Shown here piece after piece: positions 26,111 through 38,159 of a stretch of 64,000 nt of DNA. How positions within the stretch are numbered: position 1 is the stretch's first letter; the number at the start of each line of letters is the position of its first letter. The stretch is from assembly GCA_029237695.1 (NCBI GenBank), contig CM055265.1, positions 213,854,506-213,918,505 of the forward strand, written 5' to 3'. Below the pieces are notes generated by a model. That model made no database searches and was not told the origin of the DNA. It saw only the letters and a list, made by a program, of their open reading frames with translations. The stretch is from Conchocele bisecta. Lineage: Eukaryota; Mollusca; Bivalvia; Lucinida; Thyasiridae. The position numbers and the translations under genes are program-made.

Positions 26111-29100
26111 AGTTCGTTTTAGCCTCTGCGAATTTGCCGCACAGACACTGTCCACAAAACTTTTAATGTATTTTCATATACATTGTTGATATTGTGCTTA
26201 GGAGCATACAAAATGCACATGCTAGAACCAGTCTGTTGGTAACAAAGGACGTACTTTCCCTACATGTATACCCAACTAACATAGTCATAATGTATGTCTG
26301 CTTGTGGAGAAGTATGTGAATAGGCGAGGCAGCATTTTCTATAAAAGAGCTCTCCAATTTAGTATAATATCTATACATAGACAATACAGTGGTGGTGGGG
26401 CGGTAGAGATTCTATTGGCATGTATTGAGGGAGGGGGGGGGATTTTCCAAGGAAATATCCCCCCAACCATCTACCATATGCATAGCGGATATGAATGTCT
26501 CTTTGTAGACAAGAATAGTCCACGATTGGGGGAGTATTTCTTGTCTACACACGGACATTCACATCCGCTATGCATATGGTAGATGGTGGTGGGGGGGGGG
26601 GGAATATTTCCTAGGAGTTCGTTTTAGCCTCTGCGAATTTGCCGCACAGACACTGTCCACAAAACTTTTAATGTATTTTCATATACATTGTTGATATTGT
26701 GCTTAGGAGCATACAAAATGCACATGCTAGAACCAGTCTGTTGGTAACAGAGGACGTACTATCCCTACATGTATACCCAACTAATATAGTCATAAGGTTT
26801 GTCTGCTTGTGGAGAAGTATGTGAATAGGCGAGGCAGCATTTTCTATAAAAGAGCTCTCCAATTTAGTGTAATATCTATACATAGACAATATAGTGGTGG
26901 TGGGGCGGTAGAGATTCTATTGGCATGTATTGAGGGAGGGGGGGGGGATTTTCCAAGGGAATATTCCCCCCCCCCCAACCATCTACCATATGCATAGCGG
27001 ATGTGAATGTCTCTTTGTAGACAAAAATAGTCCACGATTGGGGGAGTATTTCTTGTCTACACAGAGACATTCACATCCGCTATGCATATGGTAGATGGTT
27101 GGGGGAATATTTCCTAGGAGAATCTCCCTAGGAGCATATCTATACATAGACAATATAGTGGTGGTGAGGCGGTAGAGATTCTATTGGTATGTATTGAGGG
27201 AGGGGGGGGGGATTTTCCAAGGAAATATTTCCCCCCCCCCCCCCCCCCCACCCCCCCCCCCCCCAACCATCTACCATATGCATAGCGGATGTGAATGTCT
27301 CTTTGTAAACAGGAATAGTCCCACGATTGGGGGAGGGGGGGGTATTTCTTGTTTACTTAACACGGACATTCAACATTCCGCTGATTGGGGCCATATGGTA
27401 GATGGGTTGAGGGGAGGGGGGGGGGGGGGAGGCGGGTGGGGGATAATATTTCCTTAGGAGTTCGTTTTGAGCCTCATGCGAATTTACCGCACAAAGTACA
27501 CTGTCCCACAAAACTTTTAATGTTTATTTTCATATCAATTGTTGATATTGTGCTTAGGAGCATACAAAATGCACATGCTAGAACCAGTCTATTGTTGGTT
27601 AAACAGAGGACGTACTATCCCTACAATGTATACCCAACTAATATAGTCATAAGGTTTTTGTCTGCTTGTGGAGAAGCTATGTGAATTCGGCGAAGGGCCA
27701 GCATTTTCTATTCAAAAGAGCTCTTCCAATAATTTTAGTGTAATAATCTATACATTAGGAACAATAATTTAGTGGGGTGGGGCGGGGCGTTAGAGATTCT
27801 TATTTGGCAATGTACTTGGGGTATGGGGGGAGGGGGGGGGGGGGGGATGTTTTCCAAGGGAAATATTTCCCCCCCCCCCCAACCCCACCCCAACCATATA
27901 CCATAGGGGGGGGGGGGGGGGGGGGGGTGCGGATGGGGGGGAGGGATGTGAATGTCTCTTTGTTAGACAAAAATAGTCCGACGATTGGGGGAGTATTTCT
28001 TGTCTTACACCAGAGACATTTCACATCCGCTATGCATATGGTAGATGGTGGTTGGAGGGGGAATATTTCCTAGGAGAATCTTCCCTAGGAGCATATCTAT
28101 ACATATGGGACAAAATATAGTGGTGGTGAGGCGGTAGGACGATTCTATTTGGTATGTATTTGAGGGAGGGGGTGGGGGGGGGAATTTTCCAAGGAATAAT
28201 ATTTCCCCCCCCCAACCCCCCCCCATCCATTCACCATATTTGCATAGCGGATGTGAATGTCTCCTTTGTAGACAAGAATAGTCCCAACGATTTGGGGGAG
28301 TATTTTCTTGTCTACACACCGGACAAATTTCTTAATCCGCTATGCATTATGGTAGATGGTTGGGGTTGGTGGGGGGGGGGGGGGGAATAATTTTTCCTAG
28401 GAGGGTTCGTTTTAGCCACTGCGAGCGAATTTGGACCGCACAGACCACGTCCACAAATAAAACTTTTAATGTATTTTCATATACAATTGTTGGTTGATTA
28501 TTGTGCATTAGGAGCATACAAAATGCACATGCTTAGAAAATCCAGTTCTGTTGGTAACAGAGGAGGCTACTATCCCTACATGTATACCCTAACTAATATT
28601 AGAACTCATTAAGGTTTGTCTGCTTGTGGAGTAAGTTATGTGAATAGGCGGAGGGCAGCATTTTTCTTATTTAAAAGACGCTCTCTAATTTAGTGTAATT
28701 AGTCTATACATAGAACAATATAGTGGTGGTTGGGGCGTGGGGTAGAGTTTCTTTGAGTTCTATTGGACAATGTATTGAGGGATGGGAGGGGGGGGGGGGG
28801 TATTTTCCAACCAAGGAAATATTCCCCCCCCCCAACCATTCACCCATACGCATAGCGGAGTGGGAAAGGTCTTCTTTGTTAGACTAATAAAAAATTGTCC
28901 ACGATTGGGGGATGTTATTCTTTCTTGTATTACACAGAGGACATTCACATCCGCTATGCATTTGGTTAGATGGTTGGGGGAATATTTCCTTAGGAGAATC
29001 TCCCTGGAAGGGCATAATAATTTCTATTACATAGGACAATATTTTAGTGGTGGTGAGGCAGGGTTAGTAGGATTCTTTATTATTTGTATTGAGGGAGGGG

Positions 29101-30553
29101 GGGGGGATTTTCCTAGGAAATTATTTCCCCCCCACGGAAATTTTTCCCCCCCCCCAACCATCTACCATATGGACATGAGCGGTATTGTGAATGTCTCTTT
29201 TGTAGACAGGGAATTAGTCCCACGAGTTTGGGGGAGTATTTCTTGGTCTAAACACCGCGGGACTATTCACATTCCGCTCATGCTTATGGGTTAGGATGGT
29301 TGGGGGGGGGGGTGGGGGGGGAATATTTCCGAGGGAGGGGTTCGTTTTTAGCCTCTGCGAATTTTGCCGCACAGGACACCCTTGTCCACCACAAAAACTT
29401 TCTTTTAAATGTATTTTTCATGAATAATCCATTGGTTGATATTAGTGCATTTAGGAGCATAACAAAAATGCACATTGCTAGAACCAGTCTTTGTTGGTAA
29501 CTGAGACGGGACAACCATTACTATAACCCTTACATGTATACCCAACTTAATATAGTTCATAAGGTTTGTCTGCTTGTGGAGAAGTATGTGAAATTAGGCG
29601 AAGGGCAGCATTTTCTATAAAAGAAGATCTCCCAATTTAGTATAATATCCTATACAATAGACAATATAAAAATTGGTGGTGGCGGGCGGTTCGAGAGATT
29701 TCTAATTTGGCATGTGTGTATTGAGGGAGGTGGGGGGGGTGGGGGGGGGGATTTTCCAAGGAAATAGGTCCCCCCCCAAATTTCCCCCCCCCCCCCAACC
29801 ATCTACCATATGCCATAGCGGATGTGGAATGGTCTTCTTTGTAGACAAAAATTAGTCCACGATTGGGGGCGTTATTTCTTGTATACACAGAGGAACATTC
29901 ACATCCGCTATGCATATGGTAGATGGTTGGGGGAATAAAATTTCCTAGCGGAGAATCTCCCTAGGAGCATATCATATACATAGACAATATAGTGGTGGTG
30001 AGGCGGTAGAGATTCTATTGGTTATGTATTGAGGAGGGGGGGGAGGGGGGGGGGATTTTCCAAGGAAATATTTACCCCCTAACCATCTACCATTATGCAT
30101 TAGCGGGATGTGAATGTCTCTTTGTAGACAAGAATAGTCCACGAATTTGGGGGAGGGGGTATTTCTTGTTTTTTCTTACACACGGACTTACATCGCTATG
30201 ATATATGGTAGTGGTTGGGGTTGGGTGGGGGGGGGGGGGGTGGGAATTTGGGGGGGGGAATGGGGGGAAGGGGGGGGGAAAGGGGGGGGGGAAAAAAAAG
30301 GGGAGGGGGGGGGGGGGGGGGGGGGGGGGGAATGGGGGGGCAGGGGGGGGGGGGGGGGAATGGGTGGGACGGGGGGGGGGGAATGGGGTGTTGAGGGGGG
30401 CGGGGGAATTGGATGGGGGGAGGGGGGGGGGGGGGGCAGGGGGGGGATGAGCGGGGAGGCCGGACATGGGGTTCAGGGGGGGGGGGAGGTGAATGGGGGG
30501 GGGGGGAAGGAGGGCGGGCATTGGGGGGGGGGGGGGGGGGGGGAGGGGGGGGG

Positions 30554-30587
<34 letters not shown>

Positions 30588-30608
30588 GGGTGGAGGGGGG
30601 GGGGAAAT

Positions 30609-30643
<35 letters not shown>

Positions 30644-31627
30644 GAAGGGGGTTGGGGAAATAATATGGGGGAGAGGCGGGGGGGGGGGGGGGGGAGGAAA
30701 AAAGGGAGGGGGGGGGGGGAAAATATTTCCTAGGAGTTCGTTATTTTTAGCCTTCTGCGAATTTGCGACCGCCACCAGACACTGTCCACAAAACTTTTAA
30801 TGTATCTTTTCATATTACCATTGTTGATATTGTGCTTAGGAGCATACAAAATGCACCATGCTAGAAACCATGTCTTGTTGGTAACAGGGAGGGACGTTAC
30901 TATTCCCATACATGTTATATCCCCAACTAATTATATCATTAATGGTTTGTCTGATTGTGGAGGAAAGAAGTATGTGAATAGGGCGAGGCAGCATTTTCTA
31001 TAAAAGAGGCCTCTTCCAATTTAGTGTAATAATTCTATTATTCATAGACAATATAGTGGTGGTGGGGCGGTAGTGGTAGAGTTCTATTGGGCATGTTATT
31101 AGAGGGAGGGGGGGGGGATTTTCCAAGGAAATATTCCCCCCCCCAAACCATCTAACCATAATGCATAGCGGATTGTGAATTGTCTTCTTTGTAGGACAAA
31201 TAAAAATAGTCCACAGAGTTGGGGGAGTTGTATTTTCTTGGTATACACAGAGAATTCATTCACAACGCTATTGCAATTGGTAGATTGGTTTGGGGGAATA
31301 TTTCCTAGGAGAACTCTCCCTAGGAGCATTAATATCGTAATACTTTAGACAAATTATAGTGGTGGTGTGAGGCGGTAGAGATTCTATTGGTATGTTTTGA
31401 TTGGGGAGCGGGGGGGGGGGGGGGGATTTTCCAACGGAAATTAAATTTTCCCCACCCCCCCCCCAACCATCTTTACCATATGCATTAAGCGGATGTTGTA
31501 ATGTCTCTTTGTTTAGACAAGAATAGTCCACGATTGGGGGAGTATTTCTTTCTTGTCTACACAGAGACCTATTCACATCCGCTATACAGATGGTAGGTGG
31601 TTGTGTGGGGGGGGGGGGGGAGGGAAT
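26111..31627. repeat. Intronic tandem array of G-rich hairpin units
   Basis: Units begin with 'agttcgttttagcctctgcg' at about 26,111, 26,615, 27,459, 28,402, 29,339 and 30,734. The first complete unit is 504 bp; later ones reach 840-1,400 bp because a sub-part is repeated and G/C runs are longer. Each unit carries an inverted repeat: 'accatctaccatatgcata' pairs with 'tatgcatatggtagatggt', and a poly-C tract faces a poly-G tract. From ~27.35 to ~31.6 kb scattered base insertions appear, as in the left satellite copies. Confidence 0.85.
30212..30722. repeat. ~500 bp near-pure G tract
   Basis: Almost entirely G, with isolated A, T or C. It occupies the place of the 10-20 nt G run found in neighbouring units. 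Plus-strand open frames through it (poly-Gly) and minus-strand ones (poly-Pro) are composition artefacts. On DNA level it could form many G-quadruplexes. It may equally be a sequencing or assembly expansion. Confidence 0.85.
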
Positions 31628-32330
31628 ATTTCCTAGGAAAAATCTCCCCCTCCCTCAATACATGCCAAATGCTATCTGTTCTACACAAACATACATTATT
31701 TCATCATGAGGGAGGGGGGGGGGTTATTCTTGTCTACAAAGAGACATCCACATCCGCTATGCATATGGTAGTTGGTTGGGGGGGGGGGAATATTTCTTAG
31801 GAAAATCCCCCCCCCCCTCAATACATGCCAAATGCTATCTGTTCTACACCAACATACATTATTTCATCAGAAATACTCCCCCAATCGTGGGTTATTCTTG
31901 TCTACAAAGAGACATTCACATCCGCTATGCATATGGTAGATGGTTGGGGGGGGGATATTTCCTAGGAAAATCTCCCCCCCCCCTCCCTCAATACATGCCC
32001 AATGCTATTTGTTCTACACCAACATACATTATTTCATCAGAAATACTCCCCCAATCGTGGGTTATTCTTGTCTACAAAGAGACATTTCCGCTATGTATAT
32101 GGTAGATGGTTGGGGGGGGGGGGGAATATTTCCTAAGAAAATCTCCCACCCCCTCCCTCAATACATGCCAAATGCAATCTGTTCTACACCAACATACATT
32201 ATTTCATCATGAGGGAGGGGGGGGGGTATTCTTGTCTACAAGGAGACATTCACATCCGCTATGCATATGGTAGATTGTTGGGGGTGGGGTGGGGGGATTT
32301 CCTAGGAAAATCTCCCCCCCCCCCCCTAAC
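31628..32330. repeat. Secondary ~165 bp tandem repeat at the end of the G-rich array
   Basis: Five copies starting near 31,628, 31,796, 31,960, 32,128 and 32,305 contain 'caatacatgccaaatgct', 'catacattatttcatca' and 'tccgctatgcatatggta'. They combine the hairpin arm of the larger unit with new sequence. Copies are clean. Further right, 32,597-32,625 holds a palindrome 'gagcctggaaatattccagg'. Confidence 0.8.
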
Positions 32331-32699
32331 TGTTCTACGCAAACATTTTCACTCGATCAGAAATCTTCCCCCAATCTTGTCTATCAAGGGACTTACACTA
32401 TGCATATGGTAGATTGGGGTGGGGTGTGAGAGGTGATTATTTATGTTCCCCTTTCTCTTTCTTATACTACCAAATGACATACATTGTGCCTATGTGCACA
32501 TGTTTTGTGGGAAATAATTCTGCTTTTAGCATTCAAACACAAACTTTTGGGTGGGGGGGGGGAGAATTTCCAGTGTGGTGGGGAGGATATCCTAGGGTCG
32601 AGCCTGGAAATATTCCAGGCTCGACTCTTCCCCCCCGCCCGTGGGGGAAGATTTCCAGGGGGGAGAATTTCCTGTGACACCGGGTGCATGCTCCCTCAA

Positions 32700-33196
32700 A
32701 CATTTTAGAAATCTAAGAGGAGTGAAACGTCATTTCCTGCATTCTCAGGGCCCAGTCTTGAGGGCCCAAATGGCCTGATGTTGCTAGGGGGCGGGGAAGG
32801 GGGAGAGGGGGAGGAGGCATGCTCCACCGCCATTTCTCAGCAAGTTTGAGGATGAGAAATTGTGCTTTATTACATAATTATTGAGGGGGCCAGGGGGGGG
32901 GGGGGGGGGGGGGGGGACCCACTTCTGGCCGCCCCTGATATATTATTATAGCCTTAAAAAATACATTAAAACTATTTTACTTTAAGTAACCAAGCCGATA
33001 CCTTGGTGCCTGCCCATTTAGGATACACACTAAGCGTTGTGGAATGGCTTGCACATATTTCGGATATGAGAAGAATTTATATAAAGCTTGTTTTCTAATC
33101 CTACTTATCTTTTCCTGCACTAATGCTATGTATATAGGCATGTACCGGTACATGTTGTAATGACTGAAATATAATAGAGTTTAAATCCTATTTCAG
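32700..33196. other. Intron tail before exon D
   Basis: Contains one more G run (32,880-32,920) and AT-rich sequence up to the acceptor of exon D. No other feature seen. Confidence 0.5.
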
Positions 33197-33318
33197 ATAA
33201 AATCACGGAGGAGCATGTTGACCTCGGAACTTTGTGAAGTGGACTTTGAGAAGAAGGCCGAGGGCTTGAAGAACCTGGAGAAGGATGCCATGTATGGGGA
33301 GATAATCAAGCTATACAG
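33197..33318 (+). CDS. Host gene, internal exon D with a probable GC-AG donor
   Basis: Acceptor 'tatttcag' at 33,189-33,196. Phase 0 continues from exon C for 40 codons plus 2 nt: it begins IKSRRSMLTSELCEVDFEKK and ends GEIIKLYR. The region is helix-forming, possibly coiled-coil (KKAEGLKNLEKD). The best donor is 'cag|gcgagt', which would be a GC-AG intron. Otherwise the exon runs 14 codons into a stop at about 33,359 and would be terminal. No later exon was found with confidence. Confidence 0.6.
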
Positions 33319-33339
33319 GCGAGTAACAACAACAACAAT

Positions 33340-33600
33340 TATGGCAGTTCTTTGTTGATTTGTGGCTCAGACTTGAGAATTTGCGACCAGTGTAGATCCA
33401 GATCAGCCTGCGCATCCACGGTCTGATCAGGATCTGCACTCAATTCACCATTCAGTCATGGAATCACATGTGATATTTCTAAGAAGCAATCGTTATAGGC
33501 TACAGGAGTGTGCAATTTGATCAGGAGCTATGTTGCAAACCCCATAAGCCCCATTTTGCCAGTGACAGCCATATATACTGTTGTCACATGTGACTTTTTA
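33340..33600. repeat. Dispersed repeat with a single satellite-like monomer
   Basis: 'gatccagatcagcctgcgca' near 33,400 followed by 'gtctgatcaggatctgcact' forms an imperfect palindrome found again near 37,780-37,830. About 100 bp further on, 'aaccccataagccccatttt' and 'gccagtgacagcc' match the core of the left-hand minisatellite monomer as a single, non-tandem copy. Confidence 0.6.
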
Positions 33601-33730
33601 AAGCAATTGTTGCCAGACCTTCTGTCGCCCTAATCAACTAGCACACTCCCAGGGATTTCGCTGATGAAAATAAAAAAATTGCCACTTCAACAAAAAAATA
33701 ATAATAAAAAAATGAATAACCAATACTGTA

Positions 33731-35641
33731 CAGGGACCCTCCAGATTATCAGACAAAAATGGCAATTTTTTAACAATATTTTTCTAAAAATAGCAGCTAC
33801 GGGCATAAACTTTTCACAGAACAATCGTCGGTTCTTGCTTTCTCAACGCATGTAAACTATTTAGCAAACTGTGCCATCTTTCTCGCTTAAAATCGGGTCA
33901 GACCATCAGTCGTAAGATTGCCCCAAAATTAACATCGACAATCAGTTATCCGGACAAACATATAGACCACCGTATTTAGCCGTGTATTGCGCGCACTGGT
34001 GTACAACGCGCATCTATATTTTGGGGGAAAAAATCAGGAAAAAAATTGTTCGCGTCTATAGCGCGCAACAAAAAAAAGAAAGAAAAAAAAAGAAATCGGC
34101 GGAAATTTCGTCCGTCACGAGTATAAGAAAATTGTATTCCGAGTTCACATCCACAATGCTAAACGTGTGCTGTTAGGCTCTCTCAAAGAGAAAAAGATCG
34201 TCAAAGGTCAGCTTTGCTAATCGAGGCTATTTACTCATTAATATGCTTAATAAAAATTCAAGATGCATGTAATAAACTTATTGAACCTACTTACGAAGAA
34301 ATTTGTTGTATATAATGCCCCCATATTTGCCATTCGTGTATATAACATAATTACCCGTAATCGCAAACACACAGCAGCCATGTGTAAACTTCTTCCCCAA
34401 GGCGATAATAACTCCCTACTAGTGACCTGCACATGAGAAATGGGCCATAAACAAAAATAGTAACACAGTCAGTCGGCACCTAGCAACGAAAAACGACCAT
34501 TACCGAGTGTTATCGAGTGCGATCTGAATGTGCGCGACGCTTGATTTAGCATCTAAAATCTTACATCAAGCGCTTATGGGATTGAGATAATCTGTCCTCA
34601 TTAATTATTCACAGTATGGCAGACGTGTGACGTCACTTTGAAAATGTACAACCAAACAATACCCGACAGGCAACATTTGACCGATATGAGATCGGTACAC
34701 CAGCGTAAATACAGAAAACATGTAAATTTCCTCTAATACACGTAGCCTTTTATGTTACGAGCCTGGCTATATTAAATCCCAAAAGATACCAATTTACCAT
34801 CAATCTATACTTATCGCACCCATTCATATCAATTGATTCCTTTTCTCTTGTTTCACACTATGCGTAAATCAACGTCATAGCGGACACCTGTCAAAAATTG
34901 TTTAATACACGTAGCCTTTTATGTTACGAGCCTGGCTATATTAAATCCCAAAAGATACCAATTTACCATCAATCTATACTTACCGCACCCATTCATATCG
35001 ATTGATTCCTTTTCTCTTGTTTCACACTATGCGTAAATCAACGTCATAGCGGACACCTGTCAAAAATTGTTATTTCCGTTTCCGGGCTTGTTTTGTTTGC
35101 GTAAAACTGGCAGAAATCAGTTGGAAAAAATGTTTGAAATTTATGTTCCTACTTATAACGTGCAGGGTGACTTCTGGATTAAAAATAGGGCTGAAAAAAT
35201 GCGCGCAATACACGGCTAAACGGTAATCGTCTTATAACTTCTATTCTCACGTTGAAATCATAATGTTATTGCGTGTAAACCAGTGTAAACAGCATTGTGT
35301 ATTTCTGAAGAAAAATCAGTCACCCTTCGTTTCTTGGAAAACATCGTATTTATAGAATGTATTGTATTTATAGAACAATGACGTAATTGGGCGCACTCGA
35401 TTGAGCCCCCGCATGATTTTGTCGTTGTAAACAACTTCTGCACAGAGTTGAGAATGTGTTCAGCAAATGTTACTAAAATGTTTACCATGCCGACATATTC
35501 TTCACACTGGCATGGAAAAAGCATGCACCTGCATTACTTAGATGCATTCGTTGCAAAATCGGATCAAAAGAATGCGCTTAATTAACAGGTATTTTCATTT
35601 GTCCGATAAACTGATTGTCCGGATAATTGGTATGACCCTTG
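33731..35641. mobile_element. Non-autonomous Tc1/mariner-pogo type element, copy 2
   Basis: Bounded by TA at 33,729-33,730 and 35,642-35,643. The left end starts 'cagggaccctccagattatc'; the right end is 'ggataattggtatgacccttg'. Internal segments match copy 1 (21,454-22,665), for example 'tcgtaagattgccccaaaatt' spread over positions near 33,910. It is split by a nested element at ~33,969-35,225 that copy 1 lacks. Confidence 0.65.
33969..35225. mobile_element. TIR element 'ACCGTATTTAGCCGTG', copy A
   Basis: Left end 'accgtatttagccgtgtatt' and the inverted right end 'aatacacggctaaacggt' define a ~28 bp terminal inverted repeat. Copy 1 of the surrounding element reads straight through this site, so the insertion is certain, although its target duplication is unclear. 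A 169 bp internal block is duplicated in tandem (34,734-35,069). No transposase is encoded. A longer relative lies at 39,729-43,245 in the opposite orientation. Confidence 0.7.
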
Positions 35642-35642
35642 T

Positions 35643-36060
35643 AGGATAAAAATAAACAATTGGCGATAAATTTTTTTTTTTTTTTTTTTTTTTTAGAAAA
35701 TTGTAGTTTTTTATCGCAAATTGTTTATTTTTATCCTATTGGTTATTATAGAAAAAAAGAACAGAAAAAAAAAAAATAATTATCGCGAAAGTGGCGATCG
35801 CCAGCGGAATGAATCCCTGCACTGCTGTAGCTTGATAAGGAACTATGGCTTGTTAAAAGGATGGTGACTGGTAATGGTGAACTATGCAGACCCTGATCAG
35901 ACTGGGAACGTGCAGGTCTACACTGGCCCCATTTCTCCAGGGACAGTCACATGTTAACAGTGCAGATTCTTCATGAGACGGCTCGTTATGAGTCGGATCA
36001 GCTGGATCTACACTGTAAACATTTGGAAAGCAGTCTGTGGTGTTGTAAGGGTTAATTACT
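35643..36060. repeat. Palindrome and dispersed-repeat fragments
   Basis: 35,643-35,737 is an inverted repeat ('aaaaataaacaatt' against 'aattgtttatttt') around a T run. At 35,870-36,010 two degenerate copies of the 'gatcagcctg' family flank 'ggccccatttctccaggga', another single copy of the minisatellite core. Confidence 0.6.
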
Positions 36061-36823
36061 AGACTGAGAAGTAAATGACTTAGCTCGCAGTCCTCCGGTA
36101 TTGCAGTCTGCTTGCTAACCTCAGTCTAGACGCAGTCCCAGGTCTGTTTGCTTTGCAGCCCTCTGGGAGAGAAAAACGTATTGAACTGGTATTTAATTTA
36201 TTACAATAGTGACGTTGACTGGCAGGCGAGCCAGCCTGCATCCTGAGCTGCAGATACATGCTATATATTATCATGATATTTGTTGTTTCTGCATACAATA
36301 GCATGCATAATGGACTTTCCTCGAATTGTGGCCCTAGATGATGCGTTTGTCAGCAGTTCGCTAAGCATTATTCCATTTCATTTCTTTAGAATTGTCGCGT
36401 CAAGGAGACTCCGATGGATTCACTACTTGTCTCATTACATTTGGAATACACTTTTAGGTGTATCAAAATTTTGAAAACTTTTCTTTCAGATCTACATTAT
36501 TTTCCCTCACTGAGGCAAGGGGGATATAGCATTAGTCAATGTACGTATGTGTGTGCGTGCGTGTGTTAGTAAAACCTTTCATTTTTCAACCACTTATGAA
36601 CCACTTCACCGATTTTGATAATATTTGGCCACAATGTGTGTCTAGGGATGGTGCTTTGTTTTGCAAACGACCCACGTCCCACCGCCCAAGGTCAAGGTCA
36701 CTGAGGACTTATGTTCACCTTGTTTATAAGGCAAAATTGTTAAAAAAAAAAAATGATTATCAAGGCTGTCTGTGAGGGGATTAGCTTAGTGATAACGATG
36801 ACCTTGTTTCTCAATAATATAAG

Positions 36824-36960
36824 TTATTGTGATTCTACACAGGCTATATGGTGTAATATTGCCCGTCTGGAGGTATGTTCACCCGAGGCGATAGCCGAGG
36901 GTGAACATACCTTCAGACGGGCAATATTACATCATATAGCCTGTGTAGAATCACAATAAC
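36824..36960. repeat. 137 bp near-perfect palindrome
   Basis: Arms such as 'tgtgattctacacaggctat' and 'atagcctgtgtagaatcaca' match almost base for base, with the centre at 'gaggcgatagccg'. It would fold into a single long hairpin, as foldback MITEs do. Confidence 0.8.
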
Positions 36961-36964
36961 GTAT

Positions 36965-37646
36965 TTGTCATACCGCAGATCCGTTATTTGGCCGTATAAA
37001 CATATCTCTTCTTTTGATCTTTGCGTTTTTTCAGGAAGAAAAATAATCCGAGATTCGATTTTCTACCATCAGTCTTAATATAAAGGCGTAAATGAACATT
37101 TTGTTTCTTTATTAAACGAAAACAAACTAAATATGGAGTAAGAAATCCATCGAAAACGACTTTATGACAGTTTTTTTATGTCGTGTAATTTAATTGATAT
37201 TCCACTGCTCTATCGATCTACTCTCCCTTTGGCGCCTCCAGAAGAATGCGACTGGTTCCCAAATATTCGCTGTCATTGCTACGCCGCGCTTCGTGCGTGG
37301 AACCCATAGTTTATGACCCAGTCACGAAGCCAATTCTGTTGAGATTTGAAAACACTAAATGGGACAGTTTGTGGCATTTTTCGCTCATATTTTGATGAGC
37401 GAAGAATATTTATGGAAACATAAACAATAAAGACTGGTTTTGAGTGTACAATTTGTTACTTTTATTGATCAATTCGGGGTTTTATTGTGTTTAGTAGACG
37501 CTTGCAAAATGTGTCTGCATTGGACGCGAGGCGCCGGAGGGGAATCGCAATTCCTGTATGTCCGACGGTCTTGGCAGGTCATATAATATATATGACCAGG
37601 CAAGCTAGCCAATCAAACCCCGAGAAACTTATCTGCGGTATGACAA
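36965..37646. mobile_element. ~680 bp MITE with 16 bp TIRs
   Basis: 'ttgtcataccgcagat' at 36,965-36,980 is perfectly inverted at 37,631-37,646. No coding sequence is seen inside. It directly abuts the palindrome at 36,824-36,960, so the two may be parts of one larger foldback unit. Confidence 0.65.
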
Positions 37647-37729
37647 CAGTATATGTTGTGACCACTCATTTGAACCATCACTAAGGGCTATCTGAAGCTG
37701 TATGTTGTTATGGCTCTGGGACAATTTGT

Positions 37730-37860
37730 TCATGTGTGGCAGTGACTGGAGAAATGGGCCTTATGGGTTTTGCGACCAGTGTAGATCCAGATCAGCCTGT
37801 GCATCCGCACAGTCTGATCAGGATCTACACTATTCTCCATTCCATCAATGAAACGTGTCA
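37730..37860. repeat. Dispersed 'gatcagcctg' repeat joined to a minus-strand satellite monomer
   Basis: 'cagtgactggagaaatgggc' followed by 'cttatggg' is the reverse complement of the minisatellite core. It leads straight into 'gtgtagatccagatcagcct', the palindromic dispersed repeat. The same association, in the other order, is seen at 33,340-33,600. Confidence 0.65.
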
Positions 37861-38025
37861 TGCTTCTAACAAGCAATATAGATCTTTATCAGGCTATAGG
37901 AGTGATATGTAGCCTGTTTCACCAACATTGTAAAGTATACTTTGAGGGAGTAATCATTTATTTTTCCTGAAATGCATTATTTCATATAGAACTAACGACT
38001 GCATATATTGATGATTACAAGTATG

Positions 38026-38155
38026 CAGAATTATTATACTGAATTTATTACATTATCACAGCCAAAATGGCTGTGATAACAGAATTATTATACTGAATTT
38101 ATTACATTATCACAGCCAAAATGGCTGTGATAATGTAATAAATTCAGTATAATAA
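38026..38155. repeat. Duplicated AT-rich hairpin
   Basis: 38,085-38,155 is a palindrome with 'cacagccaaaatggctgtg' at its centre and arms 'attatactgaatttatta'. The left arm plus centre is also present just before it (38,026-38,081), as if half the hairpin had been duplicated. Confidence 0.75.
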
Positions 38156-38159
38156 AAAT

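Noticed and set aside
30093..30800. Long poly-Gly (plus) and poly-Pro (minus) frames
   Set aside because: Composition artefact of the G tract; no start context, no conservation, and the G-run lengths are unreliable.
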